From the NCBI GenBank assembly GCA_016785225.1, contig JAFBJZ010000354.1, forward strand, positions 3,965,001 to 4,029,000: a stretch of 64,000 bases of DNA, written 5' to 3'. This document shows positions 50,367 through 62,535 of this stretch, piece by piece. A program made the translations under genes and the position numbers. The notes below the pieces were generated by a model that had not been told where the DNA came from, made no database searches, and was given only the letters and a program-made list of their open reading frames with translations. Numbering within the stretch: position 1 is the stretch's first letter; every line of letters begins with the position of its first letter. Origin of the DNA: Psettodes erumei (lineage: Eukaryota > Chordata > Actinopteri > Pleuronectiformes > Psettodidae).

Positions 50367-51889
50367 AGTGATGTCACTCTGAAAGCGAAGACATTGCAGG
50401 AGGCAGCAGCAGAGCAGCAGCGCTGGGCCACGGAGAGAAGCGAGACGCCGCGGCCGGGGAGGGAAAGAGAAGTCACAGAATTTACTGGAGTTTTTTGTTG
50501 TTTTTTTTCTACCAGAGTGAGGGAATCTCGGTTTCAGGAGGGGGAAAGTGGTTGCTTTTGGGTTAAAAAAAACATCACAGTGTTTTAACACACACACAAA
50601 ACAGGATTACTGTACATGCACTGAGACAGACACAAAGTCACAAACACATATAAACACATCCTGAGTTCATTACTGACCTGAGACAACCACAGAATGTAAG
50701 CTCAGTGTGTGTGTGTAACTACTGTGGTTTACACTCACAGCTCGCCAACATCTTCAGGTCACATCAGGCCAGATGTTTTGAAATGCCACAAAAATGTGAG
50801 ATAACAGAAGCATGATTACAGTTTACTTTAGTAGACCCCCCCCCCACACACCCACCTACCACCCCACCACCCCACCACCCCCAGCAGACACGACGACACT
50901 TCAGGTGTTTATGTATGTGCAATGTTCAGCAGTTGATCAGCAGTTACACATTTTATATTTTAACATTATCACAGCTGCCTTTTACTATTCGTCATTCATC
51001 GTGTGTTTATACAGCGGCCTGTGATTACGTGTTTCCACAGGAGGAGTTGTAGTCGTTGACACATCTATTAACAAACGCTGCTTATCTGCTCACGTTATCG
51101 TGTGTTGTTGATTTTTAGATGCTAATTAGGGCGGTTAAAGTAAAGTGTGCAGCTGTATTAATCACTCTTCTATATGATGAAGTGCCAAATATGTAAAACG
51201 GAAAGTCAGTGATACACATCAGCTTTACATGTTATCTAATCTATACAGTCATACAACTCGTGTAATAAGAAGATAAATATCAATAAACCCCTCAGGTAAC
51301 ACTGGGATTTAATATGTTTTTCTGTAAAATGCCCAGTGAGACCCATGCTGTGGGCTTTTTACAGACTTTTTCTTTTCTTCTTTGCGACATTGTTGCTTTA
51401 AAACAAAAAAAACAGTTTATTTTTAAACTCTACCTCAGCCTCAAAAGGGAAAGCCTGTGTTAAAAGAAAAAGTTTTGCAACGCTTGCCTTTCTGTTTCTG
51501 AACCTGGCTGATGTTGCAACTCGCCTCCACTCGCTCGACAAACAAGTTTTTACACTTCTCTTTCCCTCTGCTGCAGTTTCCCCGGGTCTCACCTGACATT
51601 TCATTTTTGAGACACCTTCAAGTGAAACTCTTGCTTTTCATCCTCCTGGTCCTGTTTTCATCTGGCAGTGACTGTTTTTTCTTTCTTTCTTTTTTTAGCA
51701 ACATTCAGGAAACTCTCTTGTCAAGTTTCCAAGGTTGTATATTACTAATGTACTTGTGTATTAGTAATGTTACTAATGTGGATTAGTAATGGACATCATG
51801 ATGTATTTCTAATATTCAGAGTCTGATTTCAAGCCCCGGTTCTTGGCATTTCTATTAATTACACTGCTCAGTTTAAATGAATGAATGCC

Positions 51890-52225
51890 ACACGTCCTGT
51901 GTCTTTGTGCTTGTTGGGTTTTTTCTATTTTTTCTATTTCTCAGTTGATTTTTACAGCAATTTTGTCTCTTTGTCATGGTTCTGTTCCTTTTTTGGAGTT
52001 CTGTCTATCTCTTTTGTTGAGTTTTGTTATTCGTGGCCGTCTTCAGTTCTCGGTGGTTATTTAATTCCTCTTTGTGGTAATTTTGTGGTGTTTTTTTTGT
52101 GTTTTTTGGTTATGTTTTGTCTCCCTGTGGCTCACTCCATCTCTGCGGTTGGTTTTGAGGGTCTTTCTGGTCATTTTTTGGTTTCCTGACGTGGTGCTGC
52201 GTCTCCTCGTGGTTGTTGAAGCCGG
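51890..52225 (+). repeat. Degenerate T-rich tandem repeat (minisatellite-like)
   Basis: Successive variants of a TTTTGT...CTTTGTGG...T-type unit of roughly 20-30 nt recur through this block (for example near 51,960, 52,020, 52,065 and 52,110). This explains the 102-codon Phe/Ser/Leu-rich ORF. The period is approximate. Confidence 0.5.
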
Positions 52226-53254
52226 TTCAGCGATCCATTCATGATGCTAATAAGCCAGTAAGTAAATCAGTAAATCAAAATGAGTAAATCAGATTTGAGC
52301 AGGGGCCTATGCCACCCTGGCCGCTCTGCAGCGTGGCTATGCGTGTTTCGAGTGTTAAAATGGGAAATCGTACCTTTGGGTCTGACATGGCCGTTTCATG
52401 GCAACATGCAAATACAAACCGACCGCAAGATGTTGCAGGAATGATATCATCATTCCCATCATCATATGCACCCACATGACACACACACAAACAAATATTC
52501 TTTACAGTTCCCCCTGCTGGCTCACCCACCACCTCTTGATTATTCATATGAAGATTCACCGAATGAAGTTCTTGGTTATCACATCCGGCGTTGCTCAGAC
52601 AGGAAGCTCATATATGGGCCGGGTTCCCAAATCTATTACGTAGAAACAACCATGACAGGGTTTTTCAGATCCATGAAGACTTTCTGTCTCTATAGGCCGT
52701 GTGAAACGAGAACGAGAGCCACAGAGGAGGTAACACACATGTCTACAAACTCTTGGAAATTATAATAATTCACTGTTCACGTCTCACATTAAAAAGAACA
52801 CCACTCCATGCCCAGCAGCAGAGTTGACAGTCGAGGTTGTGCGGGCACATAAATGCTAATCATGCACAGATTACCATAGTTTGTGAGAATATATCTTTAA
52901 CCCGTACAGACATTTTAGGCCATGAAATTCCTAAAGACAGTAAGATGGATGGATAACACAAGTTGTTTGGAGAGGAGATCTGTATCTCGGTAAAATTCGG
53001 GCTGCAACAGAGCGATAATTTCACCATGGTATAAAAAAGGAACCTCCTGCTCTGAATCACTGAAGGGACACAGTGGAGGATTTGATGGAAAAATCTGACA
53101 CTTTCCTTGAGGAATAAAGGGAAACTGAGGACGCTCTGACAATGGGGCACTCATCTTTTAAAAAACACTGTAATTGCTCCAAATAATGAGCAACACCTCG
53201 TACACTGTGTATTTTGTATGATGTTGTATCCTCTGTCTGACTTTCATGACTTTC

Positions 53255-53600
53255 TTTTAATTCTTAGTGTTTCCTGCTTTACTTCCAGGTGTGTGCTTTG
53301 GTTGCTTTACTTCCTATCTTTTGTTTGTATTCCCACCCTTTTGTGACTGTCTGCCCCGCCCCGATGGGTTTCACCTGTGCCCAACTATCCCTGCCTCCCT
53401 TGTGTTTAAGTCTCCTTGTATCCCCTCAGTCTTTTGGTCAGTTCAGTTTGCCCAGTGCTTCCTCGTGCTCCGGTTCTGTTCTGAGTCCTTTTGGTTTGGA
53501 TTCTGAGTTGGATTCGGCTCGTCTGTCTGCCGTTGAAACGCTGTAAGTCTTTTTCTAAACACTGAACAAAGTTTCTACACCCACCTGCTTTGGTGCAGGT
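53255..53600 (+). repeat. Possible interspersed repeat, family unknown
   Basis: A block beginning TTAGTGTTTCCTGCTTTACT with CCCGATGGGTTTCACCTGTG has the feel of a fish transposon or LINE tail that I have seen in multiple genomic contexts. I cannot name the family and find no second copy in this window. Confidence 0.3.
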
Positions 53601-56600
53601 CTGTTTTTGGGTGCTGAGGTAGAATCTGTTGAACTTTCCCAAGCTGCCAAAAAAAAGAAGCATTTTCCCAGTCAGAGGTCATCTGTAATCACACAAACTC
53701 CCACTGGGTTCCTCCCATGAGACAAATGCCTCTTTTCATGAAGTGGGGGGAATTATTACACTGGAAACTAAACCTCCTCAGTTTGAGCAGTCATATCTAC
53801 GTGCCCTTTTCCTTTCCCCTTGTGTCTGAATCTTTGTCGGTCCTCTCTCCTAATCGTATGGTGACATGTAGCCCCTCCCCATACTCCCACCCCCCCACGA
53901 TATCTGCAACACTCTGAAAAAGCCCTCTGTTGTTCTTTGCTGCTATTTGCTCATGGATTGCATCATGAAATCCCAGGCCCTGTGGTCATCACGCAGTGGA
54001 GCTCAGCCACAATACCAACAAAGATTACCTCAGGGCAGGAAGGAAAGGATGATGTGGGGGGGGGGCATGGAGGGAGGAAGTCGAGGAAGGAAAGCGATTG
54101 TAGGCAAACAAGATGTCATGCTTATACGTTGAGCTGAATGTTTCAAAGGTGGCGGTATGTGAAGAAACAAAAAGTCCACATCACAAGGATCTTTTGGTTT
54201 CCCCGTCATCGCTCCTTCTCGGGCGCAGCGCTGTGTGGGCTCAGACGGAGCTGCTGATGTGTAAGGGAACAAACTGGGCCAAAGATGAGATTTAACCACA
54301 AATGTGCAAACTGTATAGTCTGGTGGCTTACACGCCTCCAACAACTTACGCTTCACCTGTGGTACCATTAGGTGTTTCACCGTCGTGAGCTCATGTGGAA
54401 ACCAGTAGATACCTTGGTGTGTTTTTTTGTAGAAAACAACTTTTACAACAATGTTGTTCACATGGGCAGATCAGCTAGAGGATATTCATTTTTAAATCAC
54501 CCTGCAGATTGTTGCGGCCCATCAAGACTCTCCTGCCTTTTGTTGCCGGGCAGATGTCGATGAGAGCGGTAAGAATGAACCACAAATGTAAAGTCAGGGG
54601 CCATGACACAAACCAACAAAATGTTTACAACACAGCCACTGATTTACAGTGTAATCTTGTTGCATGAACTGGGTATTAATAAAATACCACTTCTGACTGT
54701 ACTGAAAGGGAGCAAGGGAATAACAAATTTAAGAAAGAAAGGAAAAGTGAATTATACGCATCACAAATCACAGGTTGTATGATAGATAAATAAAAGAAGC
54801 TAATGTGCTTTCTGGAGCTGAGGGGTACGTGTGTCAGGCAATTGACCCTTTTCACATTACTCACAGTCACGTAATCCATTATTGATATAAAAAAATATAG
54901 ATTAGTGCAGCTTTAAGATGAAGTCAAAGCCAGCAGGATGAGGACAAACCATCGCTGCAGATAAAATCTATCCAGGTCGTGTGAAGGTGGTTTCAGTCAG
55001 AGGTGGCAGTGAGTAAGAGAGGTGACTGAGACAAACTGCGACAGGAGAAGTTGCTTTCTTCAACCTTTTGAAGACTTGCAAAACGTGTAAACTCTTTCAG
55101 TTTCACATCTCCTGTTGGCCTTTCAGCAGAAGTTGGCGTTAAAGAACAGCAGTGGTTTTTTTAGGGTGGCAGACATCGTTTTCAGATTTTCCCATTTGCC
55201 GGGGATTTAACTTTCACATTCCAGCCCTAGGTCCACTTCTCTAAACTTTAGGTCAATGATTGGTCAATATGTTTTTCAGTCTTTTGTGTTTACACAATTT
55301 GACCTACTATTTTTTTCAGCAAAGTAACAGAGTTCGTTGACTTTGTTTTTGTGAATGAGTTTTATCCCCATCTCGATTTCTCCTCCATTTCACACTGGAA
55401 ACAAAGCAGCTCCGGCATCGTGCAAAAGCGCCACCAGTGCAGCAGCAGTTAACGCCGTCACACGGTGAGCGACGGATTCATCATGTGACTGAAGCTACAG
55501 TGAAACAAATAGAAAAATACATACAATACCAAAAACCAACGAAACCACATTGGAATATGGGAAGTAGATCCCATCAGTGTGACTTAAAATCAGCTGACGG
55601 ATCATAACTGAAAACAGAGGAAGTAATGATAGACATTTTCCCCCTTTTTTTGTATTATATTTACCAAAAAACCTATTTGCTATCTAATGATAGCTGGCAT
55701 GAAGCAGGAAGTGTGACAGACATATATCAACTACAGTTTTTGCCTATTTTCGTCACTTATATAATATTTGTAATTCTATAGTTTTATGGTTATATTTGAC
55801 TTATTTGACTTTTCAGGTGTATGTGTTTCTTTCAGACATTTTTTGGAGAGTATGTGACTTCATTGCTTTAACATGTAGGTCGATAAGAGTACTTTATTAA
55901 TCGTGTCTATCTGAAAAGACTTTTACATGCTCAAATACATGATTTTATATAACGAGCTGTTGGAGATTAAACTACTGGACAGTCCTGAGCAACTGCAAAA
56001 TGAAAACCGTTTTACATGAATTTGTTAGTAATATAACAGAGTACACTGACAGGCCACTCTGGTGTCTAATGAGTCATTTTTGCTGTTTTCAGATATTTCG
56101 TGATTCCATGCAGGATGGAAGGATGGATGAGCTGCCACCAGCAGCAACTCAACTTGTCTCCTTTATATCTCATTTTTTACTCATGTTGACATGACACACA
56201 TAGAGGACATTAGAGAAACAAAAGAACAAGTGTTCCAGAGGCCGTGTGAGGAAGTCAGCAGCCTCATATACAGTACCTGTTGGAGGTGATGTCATTTCTC
56301 CCACATGCGCACAGGTGGCGTGATAAGGTGGGGAGGGGGTGCAGCTGCGGGGCCTTGCACAATGGAACCACTTGAAATATTGCTCAGAGTTGCATCAGTG
56401 CTATTTATAAAGTTTTGGTCACTTTTACAGCAAATTCAGCGCTGCGTGAGAGTGTGTGTTTTTGTGAGGCCGTGTTTGTCATGCACTTCCATCTTCATGA
56501 GGTTCAGCTTCAGGGGCAGTTTGGACAGTCACGAGGGTTAGTGTGTGGGACAGGGCTCGAGTTCGAGCCTGGGGAGAATCTCTTTCTTTCTCTTCTTTCT

Positions 56601-57275
56601 CTTTCTTTTACCCAGCCAGTGCCTTGGCTGTATGATCGGTAAGGTTGGTTGGTGAAATATCTCAGACAATTTTGGTCCCCAGAAGATGATTAGGCCCAAA
56701 TCTGCCCCCTAGTGGATACACTTCTCTCTTTCATTGGAACGCTTAGTCGTCTTGTTCATCTTGTTCAAGTCAGATCATGAAAAAATCTTTTAAAAAAATC
56801 TGTCACTGGCTATGTGCAGTAATAGCACAATAGCAAACTGCCTGCAGGCAGTGTGACTGATGAGAGAGTGTTTTCGAGGTCAAGTGTGAGGGACATCATG
56901 TAAGGGGAAGTAGTGTGACTGATGTTGCAGCAAATATGCGGCTTCCTGTTTTGCACCTGTTGCTCCTGCAGATTCACAACACAGCGCCTAATAGAACACA
57001 ACTGCAGCTGTACTGTATTAGACGTACTACTGCGTGTACAACATCGGCCTGGGGCCAGTGAGATGAGTAACACCCAGTTTTGGAAAGCATGGTGCTGCAG
57101 TTTCTCAGGCATCAGTGGTATGTTAGTTTGGTTTGGGTTTTTTTTCTTAATGGACCAGTGTATTTATAGGCTTTGTAGTGTGACCTGTGAAAATGAGTGG
57201 GTAAAATGCACTTTTTCATGTACAGCGGGAAGGTGGCGCCACCATGTGGTCAGCCGAAACAATATACAGACAATT

Positions 57276-57293
57276 TTTATTACAAGATTTATT
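57276..57293 (-). terminator. Polyadenylation signals of the TNF-N/lymphotoxin-like gene
   Basis: Two AATAAA hexamers on the reverse strand at 57,288-57,293 and 57,276-57,281. They imply a 3' UTR of about 590 nt after the stop codon at 57,842. Confidence 0.6.
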
Positions 57294-57841
57294 CTTTTAA
57301 AAAATCAAACCACTAGAATATAATAACCCATTTCATAAGTTAAACAAGCGCACAGCAGTGACAAAACAGACAGTCACACAAACGGCAAACATTTTCAAGA
57401 GTCACAACCACAAGCTGTGCTTCAAAGTACAGTCTGTGCTGTTTTGCAGATATTGTTCGTCCAAAGTCAGTAGGATGTGAAGATGTGACCTTTCCCATCA
57501 GTTTAAAATCTGCAGTCAAAACCCTCTGCACCCTGCCTGATGGAGCTTTTCTTTTCATTAATATTATTTTCTTTAGCATTTTAGTGTTCCATGTTGGCCA
57601 CAAAGATGATTAAAAGGCATTAATATCCTGCAAAAATAAGATTCAGCTTGTTGAATGTCACAGGATCCATGTGATTATTTTCAGGCGGAAAGTTTTAAGT
57701 CAAATATCTGGCACAAAATATTACAAAATACTAAAGAAAAAAGCACAGGAGATGAACAGCTTTTTTGACACATACTAGTATAAGCCTCCTTATAACAAAG
57801 CAGTCCAACCAAAATTGATCGCATCCCATAGACCTGCAGTG

Positions 57842-58191
57842 CTAATGGAGGTGACAGGCACCGAAGAATGTGCTGTCATTTAGACATTCATCAGAGATAT
57901 CTAAGCTGACGCTGTCTCCGGCCTGGAGACTGACGATCTTGGCCACCCAAACAGAGCCCTCTGTAGTGTTCGGGAAGGTCCCCTCGACCAGTTTCTTCAT
58001 CATTTTACCAACCCTGGCGTCTCTTTTCACAATGACCGACTTGGACTGGGTACTTTTTGGGCGCTTGGTGAAGGTGACCTGGGCGTAAATGAAGTAGAGG
58101 CCGTCTCTCGTGCAGTGGATAGTGTCATTGTGCCGGGAGAGGAAGGAGGAGTTACGTTCAGGTGAATTTTGCCAAGAGTGACCCTGCACAG
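57842..58191 (-). CDS. lta: lta-like coding exon 6 (TNF homology domain)
   Basis: Residues 99-213, from VQGHSWQNSP to FFGACHLH and TAG. Acceptor CTCCTGCAG. Contains all of the receptor-binding domain, as in other TNF genes. Confidence 0.93.
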
Positions 58192-61100
58192 CTGCAGGAG
58201 AGCCAACATTTAAAGAGAAAAATACAACAAAAACACAAATTCAGAAGACACACAAGTTAAACAAAAGCCAAAGCTGATCTTCCAGTTACAAGCTAATTTC
58301 CTTCCAGCTGTCAGACTGACTTAATTCTCCTTTAAGTCTTTGCAGCGCACACGATAGCTGTGCTTTAGGTCTGTTGTGGTTCTGGGTACCCACTTCACAC
58401 AGGAAAAGATAGCATGGTGGGAGGAACACAGCGCATGAGACTGGAAACATGACAGAGCTGCTGTCGCTCTCAGTCTGAGCGGCGGTTTAGACCGACATGC
58501 AGAAATATGCCGTTCAAGATGGTGAAACTCAGGCCCATAGTAAAAACTGTGTTATCATGTGGCATCTGATGCCTCAAAGCGAGAAGTTGATTGAGGAAAC
58601 CCAGTAAGATCTGTCACCAGTTGGGGATTTCAAATTAGGTTGTTGTTTTGTTGTTATTTACTTGTTGCTACACCCACTTTCCCTCAGCCTGCTGCGTCAT
58701 CATCTGTTCCTTTTAAAGACTTCCTACGCTTCTCAGAATGACTCTCAGCAGCTCCCAGAGAGCCTCCCTGAGCCTGCTGCAACCAGCATCTGTAGGTGTT
58801 GAGCGTGACTACAGTTTTGTTACAGTAGGAGAAAACAGTGAAAAAGTGAAAGTCAACCTTTTGCTAAGTATTATTATGATTATCATCTCAGCATCAGAAA
58901 GCAGAAAAAAAGTCTTCGCTTTTTGAATCTTAGAGACTGAGGCCACAACCTGAGAGCGACGGCGTTCTCAAAATGTTTCCGATGGCGTTTTGAAATACCT
59001 CAGCTTGACATCTCATCATTTTCATTGATGCCACAAAGATAAACACAAATGAAAGATACAAGACTGAGTGTCGCCAAATCTCTGATTGACATTTTAGATG
59101 TGCCCTCAAGCTAATGAAAAAAAAATGCATCTGAATGTAAAACTAAAATTTGATTTCTGTGGAAGCTCATACTCATTCGAGCACATCAATTTACAAACAA
59201 AAAGTAAAGCAGTAAGAAAATAAACGTGAATTAATCACAAGATGAAGCGTACTTACACTTGATCAGCTGGATGCAGGAGAAAGAGGATCCTGAAAAACAA
59301 TGTGGAATTTACAGTCATTGTACAGTGTGTGTCTGTTTACTCTTATAAAAGTTTGGTAACAACAAACACACTTTGTAAAACTTACCCACTGACTTTAAAG
59401 GAGCTGCCAACGTGTTGTCTGCAGAAGAAAAGCATTGAGTTAAACTCTTTAAAACACGTGGGCTGAAGTGAACGCAGTCAAATCTGACGTCCAGTCAAAG
59501 TACCTGTTGGACCGACGTGTTCTGGCCTCGATGTAGGAACTCCATCCTTGAAAAGATAGGAAGCAGAGCGTCATCATCATCATCATCTGCATGGCCATCA
59601 TTATCATCTTCATCATATCTGTTTTCTCTCACTGGCAAGTTGCATTTATGTTTTCATTGAAAACCAGTGTATCTCCAAATTATCAGTTCAGTTGTGTATC
59701 AAAGAGTCAAAGCTTTTGCTTTGAGTTACATTACATTGTGTTTTGTGCTTTGTGTCCATGTATTGTAACTATGTGAATCCTTATTCCATGACGCGGCTCT
59801 CCTGTCAGTCATGGTGCTGCTGCCACCTACAGGCACTAACTGGTAGTCCTGACTTCAGCAGCAAACTGAAGCTGAAGTGAAGAAAATCTTGTGATGTATG
59901 AATCGGGGTGTGATTTTCCTGTGCAGCACGTGTACTGACCTCAGGTGACTTTGGTTTGATTGACATAAGAAACGCAGCCATGGCCACCATGGCCACGGTG
60001 AGGAGACCACACCACACCTGCAGCAGCAGGTACTTTTGAGTAGATCTCGACTGACCCCCCATTCTGTCAACACACACACACACACATTATAGTGTACAGT
60101 TTTCAGCATCATTCCCGTCACTTCAACTAACACTTTGCTTACCCTGGGCTTAGGCTTAGGCAGTGGCAGAATGTAAATAAATACATTTACTCAAGGGGGT
60201 ATTTTATTTTAGGGATCCAGGCTTCATTCTCTCTGCTGCAGAGGTGAATTCATTTCTGTTTTATCTTTCACTCCAATAATGACAGCTCTCAGTTTCATCC
60301 CGATCAGTGCTGAGGGTCTTAATATTCCAGACAAGAGATCTACCATACCAAAATTTTTAGCACCGATGCAAAAATCTGCTCCCTATTGTGAGATGAAACA
60401 CTTAAAGCTCGATTTGAGACGAACCTTCAGGGATTCAGCATTGGCTCTGTGTCTGACCTGAGAATATTATGGAAAGTGGTGAAGGGTTTGATAAGAAGTT
60501 ACACTACTTTATGTCCATCTACCCGAAAGAAAGAACTAAAATATGCTTCTCTTGATATTATCTTGCAACAAAATTTTGACAATGCTGTTTTTCTTCAGAA
60601 AGAGCTTGTTAAAAAGGAGATTAAATCTCTTCTGAAGCAGTGTTCAGAATTTCTGATGCACAAAATAAACACAAACGTATTATTGGCTGTGAAAAGGACC
60701 AATGGACATTTTGCTGACACTTTTTTTTTATTAAAGTTAAAGATGAGTCAATGTGACCTTTGCTTGTCAACCATGACAACAACCTTTAACGAGTCGGCTT
60801 GTGTCGGTTTTCTGAACAATGTTAAGTTGCTGCACTACATCAGTGTGAGGCAGCAGTAAGAGACATGTGCACGGGTAAATCACCGGGCTCCGATGGGATT
60901 CCACCAGAATTTTAATCTGACCTTTCGGCCCTTGATCTTTTTTCTAGCGATATAAACGTGGTTTTAATTTCATTACTTCCTTAAAAAAAAAGTGAGGCAG
61001 CTGATTGAACGATCTTGTTAAAGGCCCATATCGCTTTTAAATGCAGACATAAAGGAATGGAATGCCTTGAGGCCATGGGTTTTGGTACATTTTTTTGACA

Positions 61101-62535
61101 TAATTGAGATATTCAAAAACCCAGCAGCTGTAGTACTCACAGGCAAAACTTAGCCCTTCTTTGATTTCCAGAGGGTCCGGGCAGGGCTGTCCACTTAGTC
61201 CCTTGCTATTTGCTCTCTCCCTCCAGCCATTAGCACAAGCCATGCTATGTTCGCCTACAGTATGTTGCCCCCGGTCTTCATTAAAGGTACATACCACCAT
61301 ATTACACATATTGTATACCAGTGATGTATTATTACATATTGATCACCCAGCATGCTGTATTCTGTGTGTTTTTCACATGGTTAAACTTTTGCATATTTAT
61401 GCTGCGTCGCACACATTGTATTATGGGCAAATTTAGCCTCAGCTCGTAGCTGCCGTGCTGCTGGGACTTTTCCTCTGTCGGGGTGGGGTTTTTTGTCCTG
61501 CACAGAGAAGAGCGGCATGCCAGCGCACACTTTGTGGTGAGGTTTTGCATTTGTGATGACACAGACTGAGACACCCCTGTGATTGTTAAGGTAACCGCTG
61601 TCCATGAAACTGTGTGTCAACTCCTTTATAGCTTCAAACAGAAATGCCAAGAGAGTCATAGTGTAATTACCAGAAGCATACTGTATTGTACTGGTCCAGC
61701 CACATTGCTTGCTTTACACCCGACCCTAGTACATGATGTACAGTGGCGTGTATAGCAGAAGTTTACACAATGAAAGGATCAGCAGTGTGTTAATCAGCAG
61801 TGTCATATCATAAGCTGATGAATTGTTTTTTTCCTCTCTTTCATGAATAATGAAAATACATCTGACCAATGCTGCATCTTGTGTTTCTGCAGTGGGGATT
61901 GAAAAAACACAATTAAACCACTACTCATTTGAAAGTGTGGTATTTAATTCTGACGAACTGCAGCATCAGGTTCAGTTCTCCATCACCTCCTCATTTGTAC
62001 TGAGTATTCCATAAAAGTTCAGCATTTTAGATGAATTACTCAAAAGGCCAGACAGTGAATAAATCCAAACAATATACCAGCGAGTCTTAATTGAATCTTG
62101 TATGAATGTCTCGTTTGATTTCTGACCTCTGACTGTAGAAATGGATGAAATGTGAAGACATTTTCATCTGAAGCCTCAATATTTCATCATATGTTTTCTT
62201 CTGTTGCATCAAAACATATTATTTCTTCTTGACAGTAACCCAGAAGAAAATAATTTCTTTTCTTTAAAGAAAAAATCCCATTCTTTAACATGCCCCCCCC
62301 TTCCCCCCTCTATGCACACTTACACAGTTTTGGAAATCACAACATTTTTTCCCCTCTCAGCAGCAATGACCATAACCAAACACCACTGAATAAAAAAACA
62401 CAGTCTTGTGTCCTCAGAGACATCGAGGGATCATAAAACAACATTTTTGTGACACACATTTCAAGTCTTGACTCACCCAGTGTGTGCTGCACTCTCAGCG
62501 TCCAAATTCATCTGCACTGTCTCTCTTTGAGACAT
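57842..62535 (-). CDS. lta: TNF-superfamily ligand, TNF-N / lymphotoxin-alpha-like, six coding exons
   Basis: Second TNF-family gene, same orientation as tnfa and about 7.5 kb upstream of it. Coding exons on the reverse strand: 62,535-62,477, 60,063-59,940, 59,546-59,504, 59,418-59,386, 59,289-59,257, 58,191-57,842. Phases (2, 0, 1, 1, 1) fit and give 213 residues. Cytoplasmic part 1-31, membrane anchor about 32-53 (LLLQVWCGLLTVAMVAMAAF), a stalk built from three very small exons, then a TNF domain with signature IHCTRDGLYFIYAQVTF. Cysteines are Cys124, Cys200 and an unusual Cys210 in the terminal FFGACHLH. Teleost tnfa is known to neighbour a gene named TNF-N or lta; the symbol rests on this position more than on sequence. 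The alternative start at 62,691 has a weak context. Confidence 0.85.
59257..59289 (-). CDS. lta: lta-like coding exon 5 (33 nt)
   Basis: Codes SSFSCIQLIK between split codons; acceptor TTTTTCAG, donor GTAAGT. Phase 1 at both ends. Confidence 0.75.
59386..59418 (-). CDS. lta: lta-like coding exon 4 (33 nt)
   Basis: Codes NTLAAPLKSV between split codons; acceptor TTCTGCAG, donor GTAAGT. Same length and phase as exon 5. Confidence 0.75.
59504..59546 (-). CDS. lta: lta-like coding exon 3 (43 nt)
   Basis: Codes DGVPTSRPEHVGPT plus one base; acceptor TCTTTTCAAG, donor GTACTT. Enters in phase 0, leaves in phase 1. Confidence 0.75.
59940..60063 (-). CDS. lta: lta-like coding exon 2 (membrane anchor)
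   Basis: Codes MGGQSRSTQKY and the signal-anchor helix, ending IKPKSPE at donor GTCAGT. The acceptor TTGACAG follows a (TG)n tract. An in-frame ATG at its start could also initiate. Confidence 0.85.
60064..62476 (-). other. lta-like intron 1 (2.4 kb)
   Basis: Separates the cytoplasmic-tail exon from the anchor exon. Holds a broken LINE on the opposite strand (60,270-61,262); the rest (61,263-62,476) shows no coding signal. Confidence 0.6.
60270..61262 (+). mobile_element. Degenerate L1-type non-LTR retrotransposon (LINE) fragment
   Basis: Three parts of an L1-clade ORF2 can be read in order, with frameshifts, stops and an internal deletion. An endonuclease start reads ISAEGLNIPDKRS (about 60,315-60,353). 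A pre-reverse-transcriptase segment contains TGKSPGSDGIPPEF (60,870-60,914). A reverse-transcriptase part reads RPISLLNADIK then EWN (about 61,023-61,066), IFKNPAAVVLTGK, and RGSGQGCPLSPLLFAL (61,170-61,217). The catalytic YADD region is absent. It is non-functional and lies antisense to the lta-like gene. Confidence 0.8.
62477..62535 (-). CDS. lta: lta-like coding exon 1 (cytoplasmic tail)
   Basis: Codes MSQRETVQMNLDAESAAHT plus GG at donor GTGAGT. Joining to exon 2 restores GGA-ATG in frame. The only support is this phase match and the strong donor, so it is less certain than the other exons. Confidence 0.65.

Larger units (their letters stand above)
50400..57250. other. Intergenic region between the two TNF genes
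   Basis: About 6.9 kb between the tnfa promoter and the 3' end of the second TNF gene. No ORF here has family features or splice partners. It holds a degenerate T-rich tandem repeat (51,890-52,225), a possible interspersed repeat (53,255-53,600), a poly-C/CACC tract near 50,828-50,882, and otherwise AT-rich unique sequence. Confidence 0.7.

Noticed and set aside
50807..54600. Several 60-140 codon ORFs between tnfa and the lta-like gene
   Set aside because: No domain match, no splice phase logic, and strong T- or C-rich bias; best explained as repeats and chance.
56560..56590. GGTTCGAGC-like tRNA B-box resemblance, also near 16,650
   Set aside because: No matching A-box, anticodon stem or acceptor stem could be folded around either one.
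60449..60859. 136-codon ORF considered as a separate gene
   Set aside because: It continues into reverse-transcriptase motifs, so it is part of the LINE remnant.
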